Shown: positions 44,520 to 53,922, numbered from the stretch's first letter. The stretch is 64,000 nt of DNA from JBJMQS01 sp045802605 (GCA_045802605.1 JBJMQS010000020.1:171312-235311), one strand, 5' to 3'. The notes: generated by a model from the sequence alone, not told the origin. Numbers and translations: made by a program.

Positions 44520-45950
44520 ATGAGCCAGCATCCGGTCCACTGGCATGAGGGAATGTTCCTCCGGCCGCACCATTTCCAGGCGGCGACGCGGAGCATGACC
44601 GACCACGTCCGCCAGCAGGTGCAGTGGGATAACCACTATTCCTGGGGCCTGCGCTCCATCGAAATCGACGAAGAGGCCCTGCGAAACTACCGCTTTGTTG
44701 TGCATCGGATGCGGGCTCGGCTCCGGGATGGCACCCTGGTGAATGTCCCCGAGGACGGGCTGCTCGCACCGTTGGAATTGAAAGCGCCCCTCCTCGATCG
44801 CTCCGACCTCACCGTCTTCCTCGCGGTGCCGGAGGTCCAGATTGGCCGGCCCAATGCCGGCTCGGCCGAAGAAGGTGCCCGCTTTAAGGTGTACACCGCC
44901 GAAAAGCTCGCTGACGAGAACACGGGCCAATCGGAACGGCCAATCCAATTCCGCACGCTCAACATGCGGTTGATGACCGAAGACGAAGACCCCACCGGTT
45001 ACCAAGTGCTCAAGATTGCGCGGGTGGAGAAATCGTCGAAAGCGGAAGCCGTGCCGCAACTGGCCGACGCCTACATTCCGCCGGTGCTAGCGTGCGATGC
45101 CTGGAAGTTGCTCGTCGAAGATGTGATGACGCCGATTTACGATCGGATCGGGGCGCTCGTCAAACGTCGAGCCGAGCAGGTGCGTAGCCGCGGCATCACG
45201 TTCGATAGTCCGTCGCCGGGCGACCGCCAGCTTTTTGAAGGACTGCGCGTACTGAACGCGGTGTATTCGTATCTGGGGATCATGCACTTCGCAGAGGGCG
45301 TCCACCCGTTGCCGGTCTATGCCGAATTGGCTCGACTGGTCGGCGAGCTCGCCATCTTCGGCACCGAGTTCGAGCCGCCAGCGTTGCCGCGATACGATCA
45401 TGACGACCTCGGCACCTGTTTCTACACCGTGAAGCGCTACATCATGGAGCTGATTGACCGCGGTTCCTTCGACTTAGGCTACTTCGAGAAACCGTTCTAT
45501 GGCTCCGGCCTGCGAATGCAGGGCGACATCGAGCCATCGTGGCTTGCCCCCGCTTGGCAAATGTTCGTCGGCGTGCGGGCGCCGCTCAAGCCGGACGATT
45601 GCATTCGGCTGTTGACCGGCACGCTCGACATGAAAATCGGCTCCGCTGATCGAGTGGACGAGATCTTCCGGCTCGGCCAGCGCGGATTGGTGTTTCGCTT
45701 CGCCCCCCGGCCGCCCCGCGCACTGCCGACCTATGGCGATCTGACTTATTTCCAAATCGACCGCTCAGTTCAGCCCGAAGATTGGCAAAAAGTCCAAAAC
45801 ACGCTGACGCTGGCGGTGCGGCTCAATGAGCGCTTGATCGCCGGGAACATCGAAGGTCAGCGGTCGATTACGATCAAGGCGGACGGTAAGAGCATCCCAA
45901 TGACAATTACGTTGTTCGTCGTTCCACCCGCGTTGGCCGAGAAGTCTTAG
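44520..45950 (+). CDS. tssK: Type VI secretion baseplate subunit TssK
   Basis: Product of 476 residues; the ATG at 44520 starts the family N-terminus HPVHWHEGMFLRPHHFQ. Other matches are WDNHYSWGLRSIEIDEEAL, EQVRSRGITFDSPSPGDRQL and YFEKPFYGSGLRMQGDIEPSW. TssK trimers link the baseplate to the TssL/TssM membrane complex. A normal length for TssK is about 445. First gene of a four-gene set; the toxin-antitoxin pair just upstream is separated by 165 bp. Confidence 0.93.
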   Translation: MSQHPVHWHEGMFLRPHHFQAATRSMTDHVRQQVQWDNHYSWGLRSIEIDEEALRNYRFVVHRMRARLRDGTLVNVPEDGLLAPLELKAPLLDRSDLTVFLAVPEVQIGRPNAGSAEEGARFKVYTAEKLADENTGQSERPIQFRTLNMRLMTEDEDPTGYQVLKIARVEKSSKAEAVPQLADAYIPPVLACDAWKLLVEDVMTPIYDRIGALVKRRAEQVRSRGITFDSPSPGDRQLFEGLRVLNAVYSYLGIMHFAEGVHPLPVYAELARLVGELAIFGTEFEPPALPRYDHDDLGTCFYTVKRYIMELIDRGSFDLGYFEKPFYGSGLRMQGDIEPSWLAPAWQMFVGVRAPLKPDDCIRLLTGTLDMKIGSADRVDEIFRLGQRGLVFRFAPRPPRALPTYGDLTYFQIDRSVQPEDWQKVQNTLTLAVRLNERLIAGNIEGQRSITIKADGKSIPMTITLFVVPPALAEKS

Positions 45951-45972
45951 GGATCAGGGGACAGGCAGCCTC

Positions 45973-46656
45973 ATGAAGCCAGCATTGGCGAAACAGTTCC
46001 ACCAAGTCGTCGGCTACGGCTTGGATTTGAAAGAGCGCCTCGAACGCGGCGAGCGTCCGCCGTTGGATCATGAGTTGACGCAATTGCGAAGTTTGCTTTG
46101 GGGTGGCAGCGAGCTGCGAAGCGATCCGGATTTTGCCGGCGAGTCTGGCGGCGGCGGCGACATCCGAACAACGGGCGGCCGGGGCGACAGTAAATTTCTC
46201 GGCGCGCGCTACGCTCTCACTTGCTGGCTCGATGAAATTTTCATCGCCGATTCGCCGTATTCCGAACAGTGGAACGAGCGCAAACTCGAGGTCGCCATCT
46301 ACGGCGGCTCCAGCGACCGCGCCTGGAAATTTTGGGAACAAGCGCAATTGGCCGAGCGCCGTTCCGGCACCGACGCGCTCGAGGTTTACTACTGGTGCGT
46401 GATGCTCGGCTTTCGCGGCGAGCACGTCGAGTCGCCGGAGAAGCTGCAGGCCTGGGTCGAAGGGATCCGCAACCGCATTCGCACGTCGCACCGTGTCGAG
46501 CTTTCGTTGCCGCAAGATCAAGGTTTCACGACCTATGTGCCGCGGCTCACCGGGCAGGATCGATTTAATGGGATGGTGCAAGTGGGCGCGGCAATTGCAC
46601 TCATTGCGGTGCCTGTGCTGGCTGTTCTCATCATGCGCATGATGGCGGGCTCATGA
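45973..46656 (+). CDS. tssL: Type VI secretion membrane protein TssL (DotU family)
   Basis: Product of 227 residues. The cytoplasmic helical domain is typical of DotU: ALTCWLDEIFIADSPYSEQW, EVYYWCVMLGFRGEH and SPEKLQAWVEGIRNRI. One C-terminal helix (about residues 200-222, VGAAIALIAVPVLAVLIM) anchors it. No peptidoglycan-binding domain follows. It lies 22 nt after tssK and overlaps the TssM-like gene by 4 nt. Confidence 0.93.
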   Translation: MKPALAKQFHQVVGYGLDLKERLERGERPPLDHELTQLRSLLWGGSELRSDPDFAGESGGGGDIRTTGGRGDSKFLGARYALTCWLDEIFIADSPYSEQWNERKLEVAIYGGSSDRAWKFWEQAQLAERRSGTDALEVYYWCVMLGFRGEHVESPEKLQAWVEGIRNRIRTSHRVELSLPQDQGFTTYVPRLTGQDRFNGMVQVGAAIALIAVPVLAVLIMRMMAGS

Positions 46657-48305
46657 ACCTGTACAACCTGTACTGGACAATTACCGAATGGATCCGGCGA
46701 ATCGCTGGGATCATTTTTCCCCTATTTCGTCGCGCCACCGATTTTGCCAGTTGGGGCCGCTGGGCTTGGCACGTTCTGCATGCGATCGTGTTGGGATTCA
46801 TCCTGTGGTTCCTGTGGTATCTGGGCAACAAAGTTGAGCCGATCCGCGAATGGCTTGATCTGATGTTGCGCACCAACGCACCAGCCTGGGTGCGCTCCAC
46901 CTCATCGCCGGGCGGCACGGGCATGTTTTTGCCGCTGCTGTTCTTGTTGGTTTACGCGCTCTCGTGGGTGCTGCGTTGGATCTGGCTGCAGCTCGGGCCA
47001 GAAGCCGAGATTGATGAATTTCCGGACATGACTACGGCGTGGGCCGATGGTGTTGCGCGGCTCGCAACCAAGGGCATCCGCCCCGCCGACTTGCCGCTCT
47101 ATCTTGTGCTGGGCCGCACCAAAGCCGGGGAAGAGTTTCTCTTCCGCGCGGGGCAGGTGCCCATCGAAGTGATCGGGCCGACTTCCGGTGCACCTCCGGT
47201 CCGCCTATGGGCCTCGCGCGATGCCATTTACGTGACCTGTCCCGAGGCCTCAGCTTTAGGCACCTTCGCGGACTTGCTTTATCACGGCTCCAGCGACGAT
47301 TTCGCGCCCGGCACCACCGACGCGGCGAAGAAAACGGTCGGCCTCGGCGACGACGATTCGCTCGATGCGAACGTGCAAGAGATCAACGCTCTGCGGGCGC
47401 TGCAAAAGACCCGCGATCTCACACCGGAAGAAAGAGCCCGCATGCGCGAATTGGCGATGGCAGCCAATCAGAAGCCGCAAAAGACGCGCGCGTCACTGAA
47501 GGTCGAGCAGATCGAGGCGTCAACAGCCCGGCTGCGATACCTCGGCAAATTGATTGCGCGAGCGCGCCGGCCATTCTGTCCAGTGAATGGCGTGCTCGCC
47601 CTCGTTTCGTGGGAAGCGATCGAATCCGACGAGCCGGTGAAATCCGCGGCGTTGGCCCTGCGCAGCGATCTATTGGCGGTTCGCAACTCAATGAAATTGT
47701 GTTCCCCAGTCGTGGCACTCGTTTGCGACATGGAACAAGCACGGGGATTCTCGGAGTTTCGCAGTGGATTCAACACCGAGCAATTGGCGGCCCGCATTGG
47801 CCAGCGGTTCCCGATGGTGCCGGATCAGCCGATTCTTGAGCAGCCGATGTTGTTTGAATCGGGTGCGAATTGGCTCGGCGAGCGCTTGTTCCCGGGCCGG
47901 GTTTATCATGCGCTGCCCTTGGATCTGAAGGATCGACGGACGACGGCCGCACGAAATTTGTTCCATCTTTTCCGCGCGGCGCAAGAGCGGATGCCACGTT
48001 TGGCTCGCCTGCTCAGGTCCGGGTTGCCTTTGCCGACCGGCACGGCCGATGGACTCGACGGGCCACTCCTCTTCGCCGGCTGCTACTTGGCGGGCACGGG
48101 ACGAGAGCAATTCGATCAGGCGTTTGTCCCTGGTGTGTTTGAGCGGCTCTCCGAGAATCAGGGTTACGTTGCCTGGACCCAAGGCGCAGTCACCGACGAT
48201 GCCAACTATCGCCGTTATGCGACCACGGGCTACGCTATCGTCGCGATTGGGTTGGCGGTGTTAGCCGTGTTGAGTTTTGTCCTGTTCAGGGCTGGCAAAA
48301 CTTAG
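46653..48305 (+). CDS. Short TssM (IcmF)-like protein with degenerate P-loop
   Basis: Product of 550 residues, about half the usual length of TssM (about 1,150). Two helices lie near residues 41-60 and 91-115, then a GTPase-like cytoplasmic domain, then one C-terminal helix (about 525-545). The expected Walker A is LYLVLGRTKAGEEFLF (about residues 149-164): the invariant GK[ST] is missing. FCPVNGVLALVSWEA and VVALVCDMEQARGFSEF match the family. The large periplasmic part of TssM is absent. Overlap with tssL makes the operon assignment firm. It may be a lineage-specific TssM or may need a second gene for the periplasmic part. Confidence 0.85.
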   Translation: MNLYNLYWTITEWIRRIAGIIFPLFRRATDFASWGRWAWHVLHAIVLGFILWFLWYLGNKVEPIREWLDLMLRTNAPAWVRSTSSPGGTGMFLPLLFLLVYALSWVLRWIWLQLGPEAEIDEFPDMTTAWADGVARLATKGIRPADLPLYLVLGRTKAGEEFLFRAGQVPIEVIGPTSGAPPVRLWASRDAIYVTCPEASALGTFADLLYHGSSDDFAPGTTDAAKKTVGLGDDDSLDANVQEINALRALQKTRDLTPEERARMRELAMAANQKPQKTRASLKVEQIEASTARLRYLGKLIARARRPFCPVNGVLALVSWEAIESDEPVKSAALALRSDLLAVRNSMKLCSPVVALVCDMEQARGFSEFRSGFNTEQLAARIGQRFPMVPDQPILEQPMLFESGANWLGERLFPGRVYHALPLDLKDRRTTAARNLFHLFRAAQERMPRLARLLRSGLPLPTGTADGLDGPLLFAGCYLAGTGREQFDQAFVPGVFERLSENQGYVAWTQGAVTDDANYRRYATTGYAIVAIGLAVLAVLSFVLFRAGKT

Positions 48306-48319
48306 ACGGAGAGACGGAA

Positions 48320-48640
48320 ATGTCGTGGACTCTCAACGGCGTAACGTTCAAATTTCGCGGCGAAGCGACCGCGCTGACGACAAGCGGCGATGCCGCCGCG
48401 TGGATTTGCCCCTCGTGCGGCACACCGGTGGTATTCATCTACGCCCCGAAACGCGCCGGCTCGCATCCCTCCGCGAAGACGAGCTGTCCCGGTTGTCAAA
48501 CGCAGTACTTTCTGACGCCGCCGGTTGGCTTCTTGCCGGACCCGGCGATGGCCCGCATGCCGGCCTCAACGATGACGATTGAAGAATTCGCCTCGCGCTT
48601 GCAACCGCCGGAAGAACAAGATTCCGACGCTCAGGCGTGA
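48320..48640 (+). CDS. Zinc-ribbon protein of the type VI cluster
   Basis: Product of 106 residues. Two Cys pairs (ICPSCGTPVVF and SCPGCQTQYFL, about 38 residues apart) form a likely zinc ribbon near residues 30-75. The C-terminus is acidic. It begins 14 nt after the TssM-like gene and is cotranscribed, so it may be an accessory part of the secretion system. I do not know a named T6SS subunit of this kind. It converges with the periplasmic helical-protein gene, 3 nt apart. Confidence 0.75.
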   Translation: MSWTLNGVTFKFRGEATALTTSGDAAAWICPSCGTPVVFIYAPKRAGSHPSAKTSCPGCQTQYFLTPPVGFLPDPAMARMPASTMTIEEFASRLQPPEEQDSDAQA

Positions 48641-48643
48641 GTC

Positions 48644-49813
48644 TTACGACGCTTCAGTTTTTCCCATCATCCGCCCGGGCCGCGAATTGCGCAGCCGGCG
48701 CCAAGCCTCGGGATCGCCGGGCAAACTTAGGCCGGGGACGCGAAGCGGCCGGTGGCGGTCCGCCAACTCTTTGACCTTCTTGGGATAATCCGGCCACTTG
48801 TGTTCAGCCGCCAAAAGTTGTTGTTTTTCCGCTTCGGATAACTTCGACTGCAATTCTTCTTGGACAAATTTCTTGGCATGCGGCGGCAGCTCCTCCGCAC
48901 GAGTCGGCCCGAGCAAACTGGTGTCGATCTCAATTTTGTGATCATGCGCATATTCAACGACTGCCATCGGCAGCTCAGGCCATTTGCCTTCCGCCTTGGC
49001 GATCGTCGCTGGTGGATCGCCGACTGGAAACTTCTTGGCGATCTCCTGCGGGACTTCTTTCCACGATTTGATGGCCTTGGACTTTCCCGCTGGAGCGGGG
49101 CCGGGAAACGGAATCGGTAACTTGCCGTCCGACAGCTCGGCAATCACGAACGCGTGACGATTTCCCTTGGAGTTAATCAGCCTTGCTTCTTCGTCTTTGT
49201 TCAAGAGAGGTCGCAATGACTCTTCGGCTGCTTGCACCCGATCGCGAAAATCTTGCTGCCCAAAATTCAGCGCGCCAAGCAGTGTCTCCTCTTCCGCGAT
49301 GCGATGGGCATCCGCGCGCAGCTTGCGGCGGGCTTCTTCTTCGGTGCGGAGTTGATCGAGGTAATGCGTTTTGCCTTCCGCATCCAGCGACGCCAACTTG
49401 TCGCGATCGGGCTTGGGCAACGATTCTTGCCATTCTTGCTCGATGATTTCTTTGATCACTTGCGCGCGCTCTGGCCCAACCGACGCCGCATTCACACGCT
49501 TGCGTTCCTCGGAACTCAGCCGGCCCAGCCAGCCAGCGTGACGCTCCATTACTTCCAGCAAATGAGCGCGTTTGGCCGGGTCCATTTCCGCCAGCGATTT
49601 GTCCAACTCTCGCAGCCGATCCTGCACGTCGTGCGGGAGCGAGCGAAACGCGAGGGCGTTTCGCTGCAGCCGGTGAGCCTGATCCGGGTCTTTCAGCCAG
49701 GCTTCCAATTGCTTGCGGTTGGTGGTCTCATCGACGGACCACTCCACCGCCCATGCGCCGGCGGCGAGCGCGGACGTGAAAAGGAGTGCTGCCAGCCGTG
49801 ATCGCGTGCTCAT
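48644..49813 (-). CDS. Exported helical protein in the sigma-factor operon
   Basis: Product of 389 residues with a signal peptide (about residues 5-22, ending in AWA). The mature part is alpha-helical and strongly charged, with repeated motifs such as LSSEERKRVNAA, LPKPDRDKLASLD and LSEAEKQQLLAAEHKWPDYP resembling DUF3106-like periplasmic helical proteins. The start overlaps the anti-sigma stop by 4 nt, so it is translated with it. Perhaps a periplasmic effector or regulator of the ECF sigma pathway; function unknown. Confidence 0.78.
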   Translation of the reverse strand: MSTRSRLAALLFTSALAAGAWAVEWSVDETTNRKQLEAWLKDPDQAHRLQRNALAFRSLPHDVQDRLRELDKSLAEMDPAKRAHLLEVMERHAGWLGRLSSEERKRVNAASVGPERAQVIKEIIEQEWQESLPKPDRDKLASLDAEGKTHYLDQLRTEEEARRKLRADAHRIAEEETLLGALNFGQQDFRDRVQAAEESLRPLLNKDEEARLINSKGNRHAFVIAELSDGKLPIPFPGPAPAGKSKAIKSWKEVPQEIAKKFPVGDPPATIAKAEGKWPELPMAVVEYAHDHKIEIDTSLLGPTRAEELPPHAKKFVQEELQSKLSEAEKQQLLAAEHKWPDYPKKVKELADRHRPLRVPGLSLPGDPEAWRRLRNSRPGRMMGKTEAS

Positions 49814-50319
49814 GGCCCGGGCACCTCCGAGCCAAATAAATCCGGATGATCCAGTGCCGTCAAAAACTCCATCGTCTCGACCGGGGCATAGAGCGGCAAT
49901 TGATCGATGACTCGTAAATCACGCAATAATTCAGGATCATCCGGTCGCAGGTGGGGCGGTCCACGGCGCTGCCAGGCCCCAGCCGCGGCCCAGCCAATCA
50001 CCAGGGCGACAAGTATCGTCGCAACCCGGCCCCACGGCATGAGCCGCCAAAAGCTCGGCGATACCGCGGTGAGTGCCGGCATGCTGCCAACGGTAGCCAA
50101 CCGGTGCAATGTGCGATGCGTAAAATCCGGCGATGGTTCCGCTTTGGGAAGTTGATCGAGCAGTGCCCACGCCGCCTTCATGGCTTCGGCTTCGGCTTTC
50201 AATGCCGGGTCTTGATGCAGCTTGGCTTCAAACTGAGTGCGCGCGTTCGCATCGGTCTCGCCGTCCAGATAGGCGGTGAGCTCCTCGCGCTCGTCATCAG
50301 TCAATTGCCGCCCAGGCAT
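49810..50319 (-). CDS. Anti-sigma factor, membrane-bound
   Basis: Product of 169 residues from the ATG at 50319 (a TTG at 50322 is less likely). The cytoplasmic N-terminus LTDDEREELTAYLDGETD and FEAKLHQDPALKAEAEAM is the typical anti-sigma helical domain without the HxxxCxxC zinc motif. One transmembrane helix is near residues 98-118 (VATILVALVIGWAAAGAW). The last 50 residues lie outside the cytoplasm. The start overlaps the sigma stop by one base (TGATG), which couples translation. Confidence 0.88.
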   Translation of the reverse strand: MPGRQLTDDEREELTAYLDGETDANARTQFEAKLHQDPALKAEAEAMKAAWALLDQLPKAEPSPDFTHRTLHRLATVGSMPALTAVSPSFWRLMPWGRVATILVALVIGWAAAGAWQRRGPPHLRPDDPELLRDLRVIDQLPLYAPVETMEFLTALDHPDLFGSEVPGP

Positions 50320-51005
50320 CAAGGATTTCCATTCGGCCTCACCGCCGGGACCGGACCCGACGGCATCATGATGTAATCGTGCAGGACTTCCTTCAGTCGC
50401 AATCGCGCCCGGCTCAACAGCGATTTTACCGCCTTGGCACTTAAGCCCATGACAGCCGCGATGTCGGCGTAATTCATCTCTTCAAACTTATTCAACACCA
50501 CGGCGAGCTTTTGGCGTTCATTGAGATCTTCGAGGGCTTTGCGAATGACAGAGGCCAACTCTTGCTGAGCCAGTCGCCGCGTCGGCATCGCTCCGGAGTC
50601 TGCTGCGACCAACTGTTCGGCCGGCCGCGCGCCGAGCGGGCCGGAGTCTTGAGCCGGCAATGGCACCGAGGGCTTCCGCTTGCGTCGCCGCAGCGCATTG
50701 AGCGCGAGATTGTTGGCGATCGTAAACAGCCAGGTGGCGAACTTGGCCCGCGGGTGATATTTTTTTCGGGTGCGGTAAACCCGCAAGAACACCTCTTGGG
50801 CCAAGTCCTCGGCTTCCTCGGTGCTATTGAGAATGTGGTGCAGGACGCCGATCAAGCGGGCGCGATAGCGATCGACTAGCTCCGCAAAGGCGCCGGAGTC
50901 ATCTTTATCGCGAACGAGCAGCATGAGGCGCACGTCATCATCGCGCAGCGACATCTGGCTGCTCGTGTGGCCAAATTCGACGCCTTGAGCCACGCCGACC
51001 CTCAT
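50319..51005 (-). CDS. ECF RNA polymerase sigma factor
   Basis: Product of 228 residues. Region 2 spans about residues 40-110 (AFAELVDRYRARL, EAEDLAQEVFLRVYR, FATWLFTIANNLALNALRR) and region 4 about 155-210 (LNERQKLAVVLNKFEEMNYADIA is within it; SAKAVKSLLSRARLRLKEVL is the recognition helix). It is partnered by the overlapping anti-sigma gene. It starts inside the rlmN stop (ATGA overlap). Promoters it recognises were not identified in this window. Confidence 0.94.
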   Translation of the reverse strand: MRVGVAQGVEFGHTSSQMSLRDDDVRLMLLVRDKDDSGAFAELVDRYRARLIGVLHHILNSTEEAEDLAQEVFLRVYRTRKKYHPRAKFATWLFTIANNLALNALRRRKRKPSVPLPAQDSGPLGARPAEQLVAADSGAMPTRRLAQQELASVIRKALEDLNERQKLAVVLNKFEEMNYADIAAVMGLSAKAVKSLLSRARLRLKEVLHDYIMMPSGPVPAVRPNGNP

Positions 51006-52126
51006 TCGCCCGTACGGGCTCCCTCTCCCGCAACGCTGGGAGCAGGAGATTGTGATTCCACCCGCCGCCGCAATTGACCGCAGGCCGCATCGATCTGCCC
51101 GCCTTTGGTCTTGCGAACCTTCGCGCTGATGCCGGCTTGCCTCAGAATAGCAACGAACGCATCGACCGCTTCGTCGCTGGGCCGATGATAAGGCAGCCCC
51201 TCCACCGGGTTGAACGGAATCAAGTTCACGTGGGCCTGCCGGCCACGGAGCAAATTCGCTAACGACCTTGCATCAGCCCGGCTATCGTTCAAGCCGCCGA
51301 GCAGGACATATTCGTACGTCACTTGCCGGCCTGTCTTGGCGTAAAAGGCATCCGCGGCTTCCAGAATCGGACCCAGTCCAATTGGATCGTTAGTCGGGAC
51401 GATCTGATTTCGCAGCTCGTCTGTCGGCGCGTGCAGAGACACGGCCAGGTGATACGCTTTGCCGGACTCAGCCAGTTTGTGAATCTTGGCCGGCAGCCCG
51501 ACCGTGGAAATCGTAATGTGCCGGGCACTGATGTCGAGTGCGTCTTTATGGCTCACGATCGCGAGTGCTTCAAGCAAGTTGTCGAGATTCGCGAGCGGCT
51601 CGCCCATGCCCATGACCACGATGTGGGTCAGCCGTTCTTCAAGCGGAAGCAGACTTCGGAGCCGGACGATCTGTTCGACAATCTCACTCGCCGTCAGATT
51701 GCGGGCCACGCCTTCAAGGCCGCTGGCGCAAAACACGCATCCCATTCCGCAGCCGACCTGCGTGCTGATGCAAACCGTGCGGCGATCCGCTTCGAAGAGC
51801 AGCACGCATTCGATGAGCCGGCCATCGTGAAGTCGCAGTAGCAGCTTGCGGGTGCCGTCAGTCGCCGTGAGGTTCTGTTCGATGGTGGTGCCGAAGACCG
51901 ACCAATCGCGCGTCAATTCATCGCGGAGCTTTTTTGGCAGGTCCGTCATCGCCTCAAATGACTCGGCGCGATTGACCAAGATCTGCCGCCGGATTTGCTT
52001 CACGCGCAACGGTTTCTCGCCGCCCTCCGCGAGCCAGGCGGTCAGTTGGTCAGTGTGCTCCAACACCGCGCGCGGCGCCGGCACTGCAGGCGGGCCATTC
52101 ACCAAAAGCAGGTCAAGACTCGGCAT
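51002..52126 (-). CDS. rlmN: Dual-specificity RNA methyltransferase RlmN
   Basis: Radical SAM enzyme that methylates C2 of adenosine 2503 in 23S rRNA and A37 of some tRNAs. Product of 374 residues, normal length. Radical SAM cysteines are in QVGCGMGCVFCASGLEG (CxxxCxxC), with VVMGMGEPLANLDNL, ISARHITISTVGL and LHAPTDELRNQIVP. The second catalytic cysteine lies in GGQIDAACGQLRR. Start ATG at 52126 overlaps the malQ stop by one base, and its stop overlaps the sigma start by four. Confidence 0.96.
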   Translation of the reverse strand: MPSLDLLLVNGPPAVPAPRAVLEHTDQLTAWLAEGGEKPLRVKQIRRQILVNRAESFEAMTDLPKKLRDELTRDWSVFGTTIEQNLTATDGTRKLLLRLHDGRLIECVLLFEADRRTVCISTQVGCGMGCVFCASGLEGVARNLTASEIVEQIVRLRSLLPLEERLTHIVVMGMGEPLANLDNLLEALAIVSHKDALDISARHITISTVGLPAKIHKLAESGKAYHLAVSLHAPTDELRNQIVPTNDPIGLGPILEAADAFYAKTGRQVTYEYVLLGGLNDSRADARSLANLLRGRQAHVNLIPFNPVEGLPYHRPSDEAVDAFVAILRQAGISAKVRKTKGGQIDAACGQLRRRVESQSPAPSVAGEGARTGE

Positions 52127-53667
52127 TAACCTATTTTACTGCCTACCGCGCCTGAAGTGTTAGCCACGGTCGGTTTGCGGTTATACAGGTGGGTCCATTC
52201 GCTCAAGCGGTCGAAAGATTGACGACTTAATAGGGCATCCGTCACGCGCCAGCCCCAATTACCATCAGCCCGGCCCGGCACGTTCATGCGGGCTTCCGTC
52301 CCTAACCCAAGCACATCTTGGAGCGGGGCGATCGCCAGCTCGGCGACCGAGGCCCACGCCATTCGCAACAGTTCGCCCGCGGGGTCCTCAGCAATCTGCG
52401 GAGCGTACTTCGTGACGAATGTGCGCTCGCCTTCGGGCAGCGTGGCGAACCAGCCTGCGGTGGTGTCGTTGTCGTGCGTGCCGGTGTAAACGACGGTGTG
52501 CGGCTCGAAGTTGTGCGGCAGGAATTTGAATGTGACGTCGCCGCCAAAGGCAAATTGCAAAATCCGCATGCCGGGCAGCCCGGCGTCTTCGCGCAGCTTT
52601 TCCACTCCCGTCGTGATTACGCCGAGATCTTCCGCCACCAGTGGCAGTCCGCCAAGTTCGCGCTTGAGCACGTTGAACAAATCAATTCCCGGGCCCGGCA
52701 CCCATGTGCCGGTGACAGCCGTCGTTGCGTCGGCGGGGACGTGCCATGCCGACTCGAAGCCGCGGAAGTGATCGAGCCGCAGCACGTCCACGAGTTCAAG
52801 CGTCGCGCGCACGCGATCGACCCACCAGGCGTAACCAGTTTTCTTCAGGGCCGCCCAATCGTAGAGCGGGTTGCCCCAAAGCTGCCCTGTCGCGGAGAAG
52901 TAATCTGGCGGTACTCCGGCAACGACTCGCGGCTTGTGATCGTCACCGAGCAGGAACAGTTCGGGCCGTGACCACACATCGGCTGAGTCAGCAGCGACGA
53001 AGATTGGCGCGTCGCCCAATATCTTCACGCCTTTGCTAGTGGAGTATGTTCGCAACTCGGACCATTGCCGGAAGAAGATGAATTGCCGGAAGCGTTCCAG
53101 GTCAATGATCTCGGCATACTTCGATCGCGCCGCGGCCAGCGCGGTCGATTCGCGGCGGACGAGTTCGCTAGGCCAATTGCGCCAGTCGCCGCCCCCGTGT
53201 GCGTGCTTCAGCGCAATGAAAAACGAGTAATCGTCGAGCCAGCGGGCATGTTTCTGACAGAATTGATCGAAGGCACTGCGCAGGCCCGGTGCATTTCCGC
53301 CCCGGAATGCCCGGAAGGCTTGGGCCAACAGCCAGTCCTTGAACTTGTGAAGGTTTTCGTAATCGACACGCTCGGCGGGGAAAGTCACATTCTCAAAAGA
53401 GGTCGCCGGCACGAGCCCATCGCGCACCAAGAACTCCGGGCTCACCAGAATCGGATTGCCGGCAAACGCGGAGAACGCGGAGTAGGGCGAATCACCTTGT
53501 CCCGTTGGTCCCAACGGCAGCACTTGCCACCAGCTTTGGCCGGCCGCCGCCAGCGTGTCGATCCACGCGAACGCGGCCGGACCGAGATCGCCAATACCGA
53601 ATCGCCCCGGCAACGAAGTGGGATGCAAAAGCACCCCGGCCGAGCGGGTGAGCCACGAGAAAGTCAT
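52126..53667 (-). CDS. malQ: 4-alpha-glucanotransferase
   Basis: GH77 enzyme that transfers glucan segments between maltodextrins in glycogen/maltose metabolism. Product of 513 residues. Visible: WWQVLPLGPTGQGDSPYSAF, ILGDAPIFVAADSADVW, the nucleophile in VLRLDHFRGFE, the acid/base in LVAEDLGVIT and the third acidic residue in TGTHDNDTTAGWF. This matches the short DPE1-type. It heads the overlapping chain into rlmN. Ribosome site is weak. Confidence 0.94.
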   Translation of the reverse strand: MTFSWLTRSAGVLLHPTSLPGRFGIGDLGPAAFAWIDTLAAAGQSWWQVLPLGPTGQGDSPYSAFSAFAGNPILVSPEFLVRDGLVPATSFENVTFPAERVDYENLHKFKDWLLAQAFRAFRGGNAPGLRSAFDQFCQKHARWLDDYSFFIALKHAHGGGDWRNWPSELVRRESTALAAARSKYAEIIDLERFRQFIFFRQWSELRTYSTSKGVKILGDAPIFVAADSADVWSRPELFLLGDDHKPRVVAGVPPDYFSATGQLWGNPLYDWAALKKTGYAWWVDRVRATLELVDVLRLDHFRGFESAWHVPADATTAVTGTWVPGPGIDLFNVLKRELGGLPLVAEDLGVITTGVEKLREDAGLPGMRILQFAFGGDVTFKFLPHNFEPHTVVYTGTHDNDTTAGWFATLPEGERTFVTKYAPQIAEDPAGELLRMAWASVAELAIAPLQDVLGLGTEARMNVPGRADGNWGWRVTDALLSRQSFDRLSEWTHLYNRKPTVANTSGAVGSKIG

Positions 53668-53922
53668 TGGAGTACTTTACGGGTTTTCGTGAGCGCCCGG
53701 GGAGGTGAGAATAGTCGTGCCAATTCTTGGCCGTACGTCAGATTGCTCGCACGTTTTGGCGGTCGATTGAGCTGCAATTCATTCGCCCCTCCAAGGCAAG
53801 TTACATTCATTTTCCCGGAAAACCTCGTCTTCGTGTCCGGTTTGGGCTAGTAAATGTGTCTTGAGATACAGGGACTCCGCTCACGACCATTCTCCCGCGT
53901 ATCGCGGCGAATGGAGGCGCCC

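Noticed and set aside
44067..48640. Idea that the toxin-antitoxin pair is a type VI effector-immunity pair
   Set aside because: DUF433/DUF5615 pairs are chromosomal toxin-antitoxin systems with their own overlap. The toxin has no export domain, and a 165-bp gap separates it from tssK.
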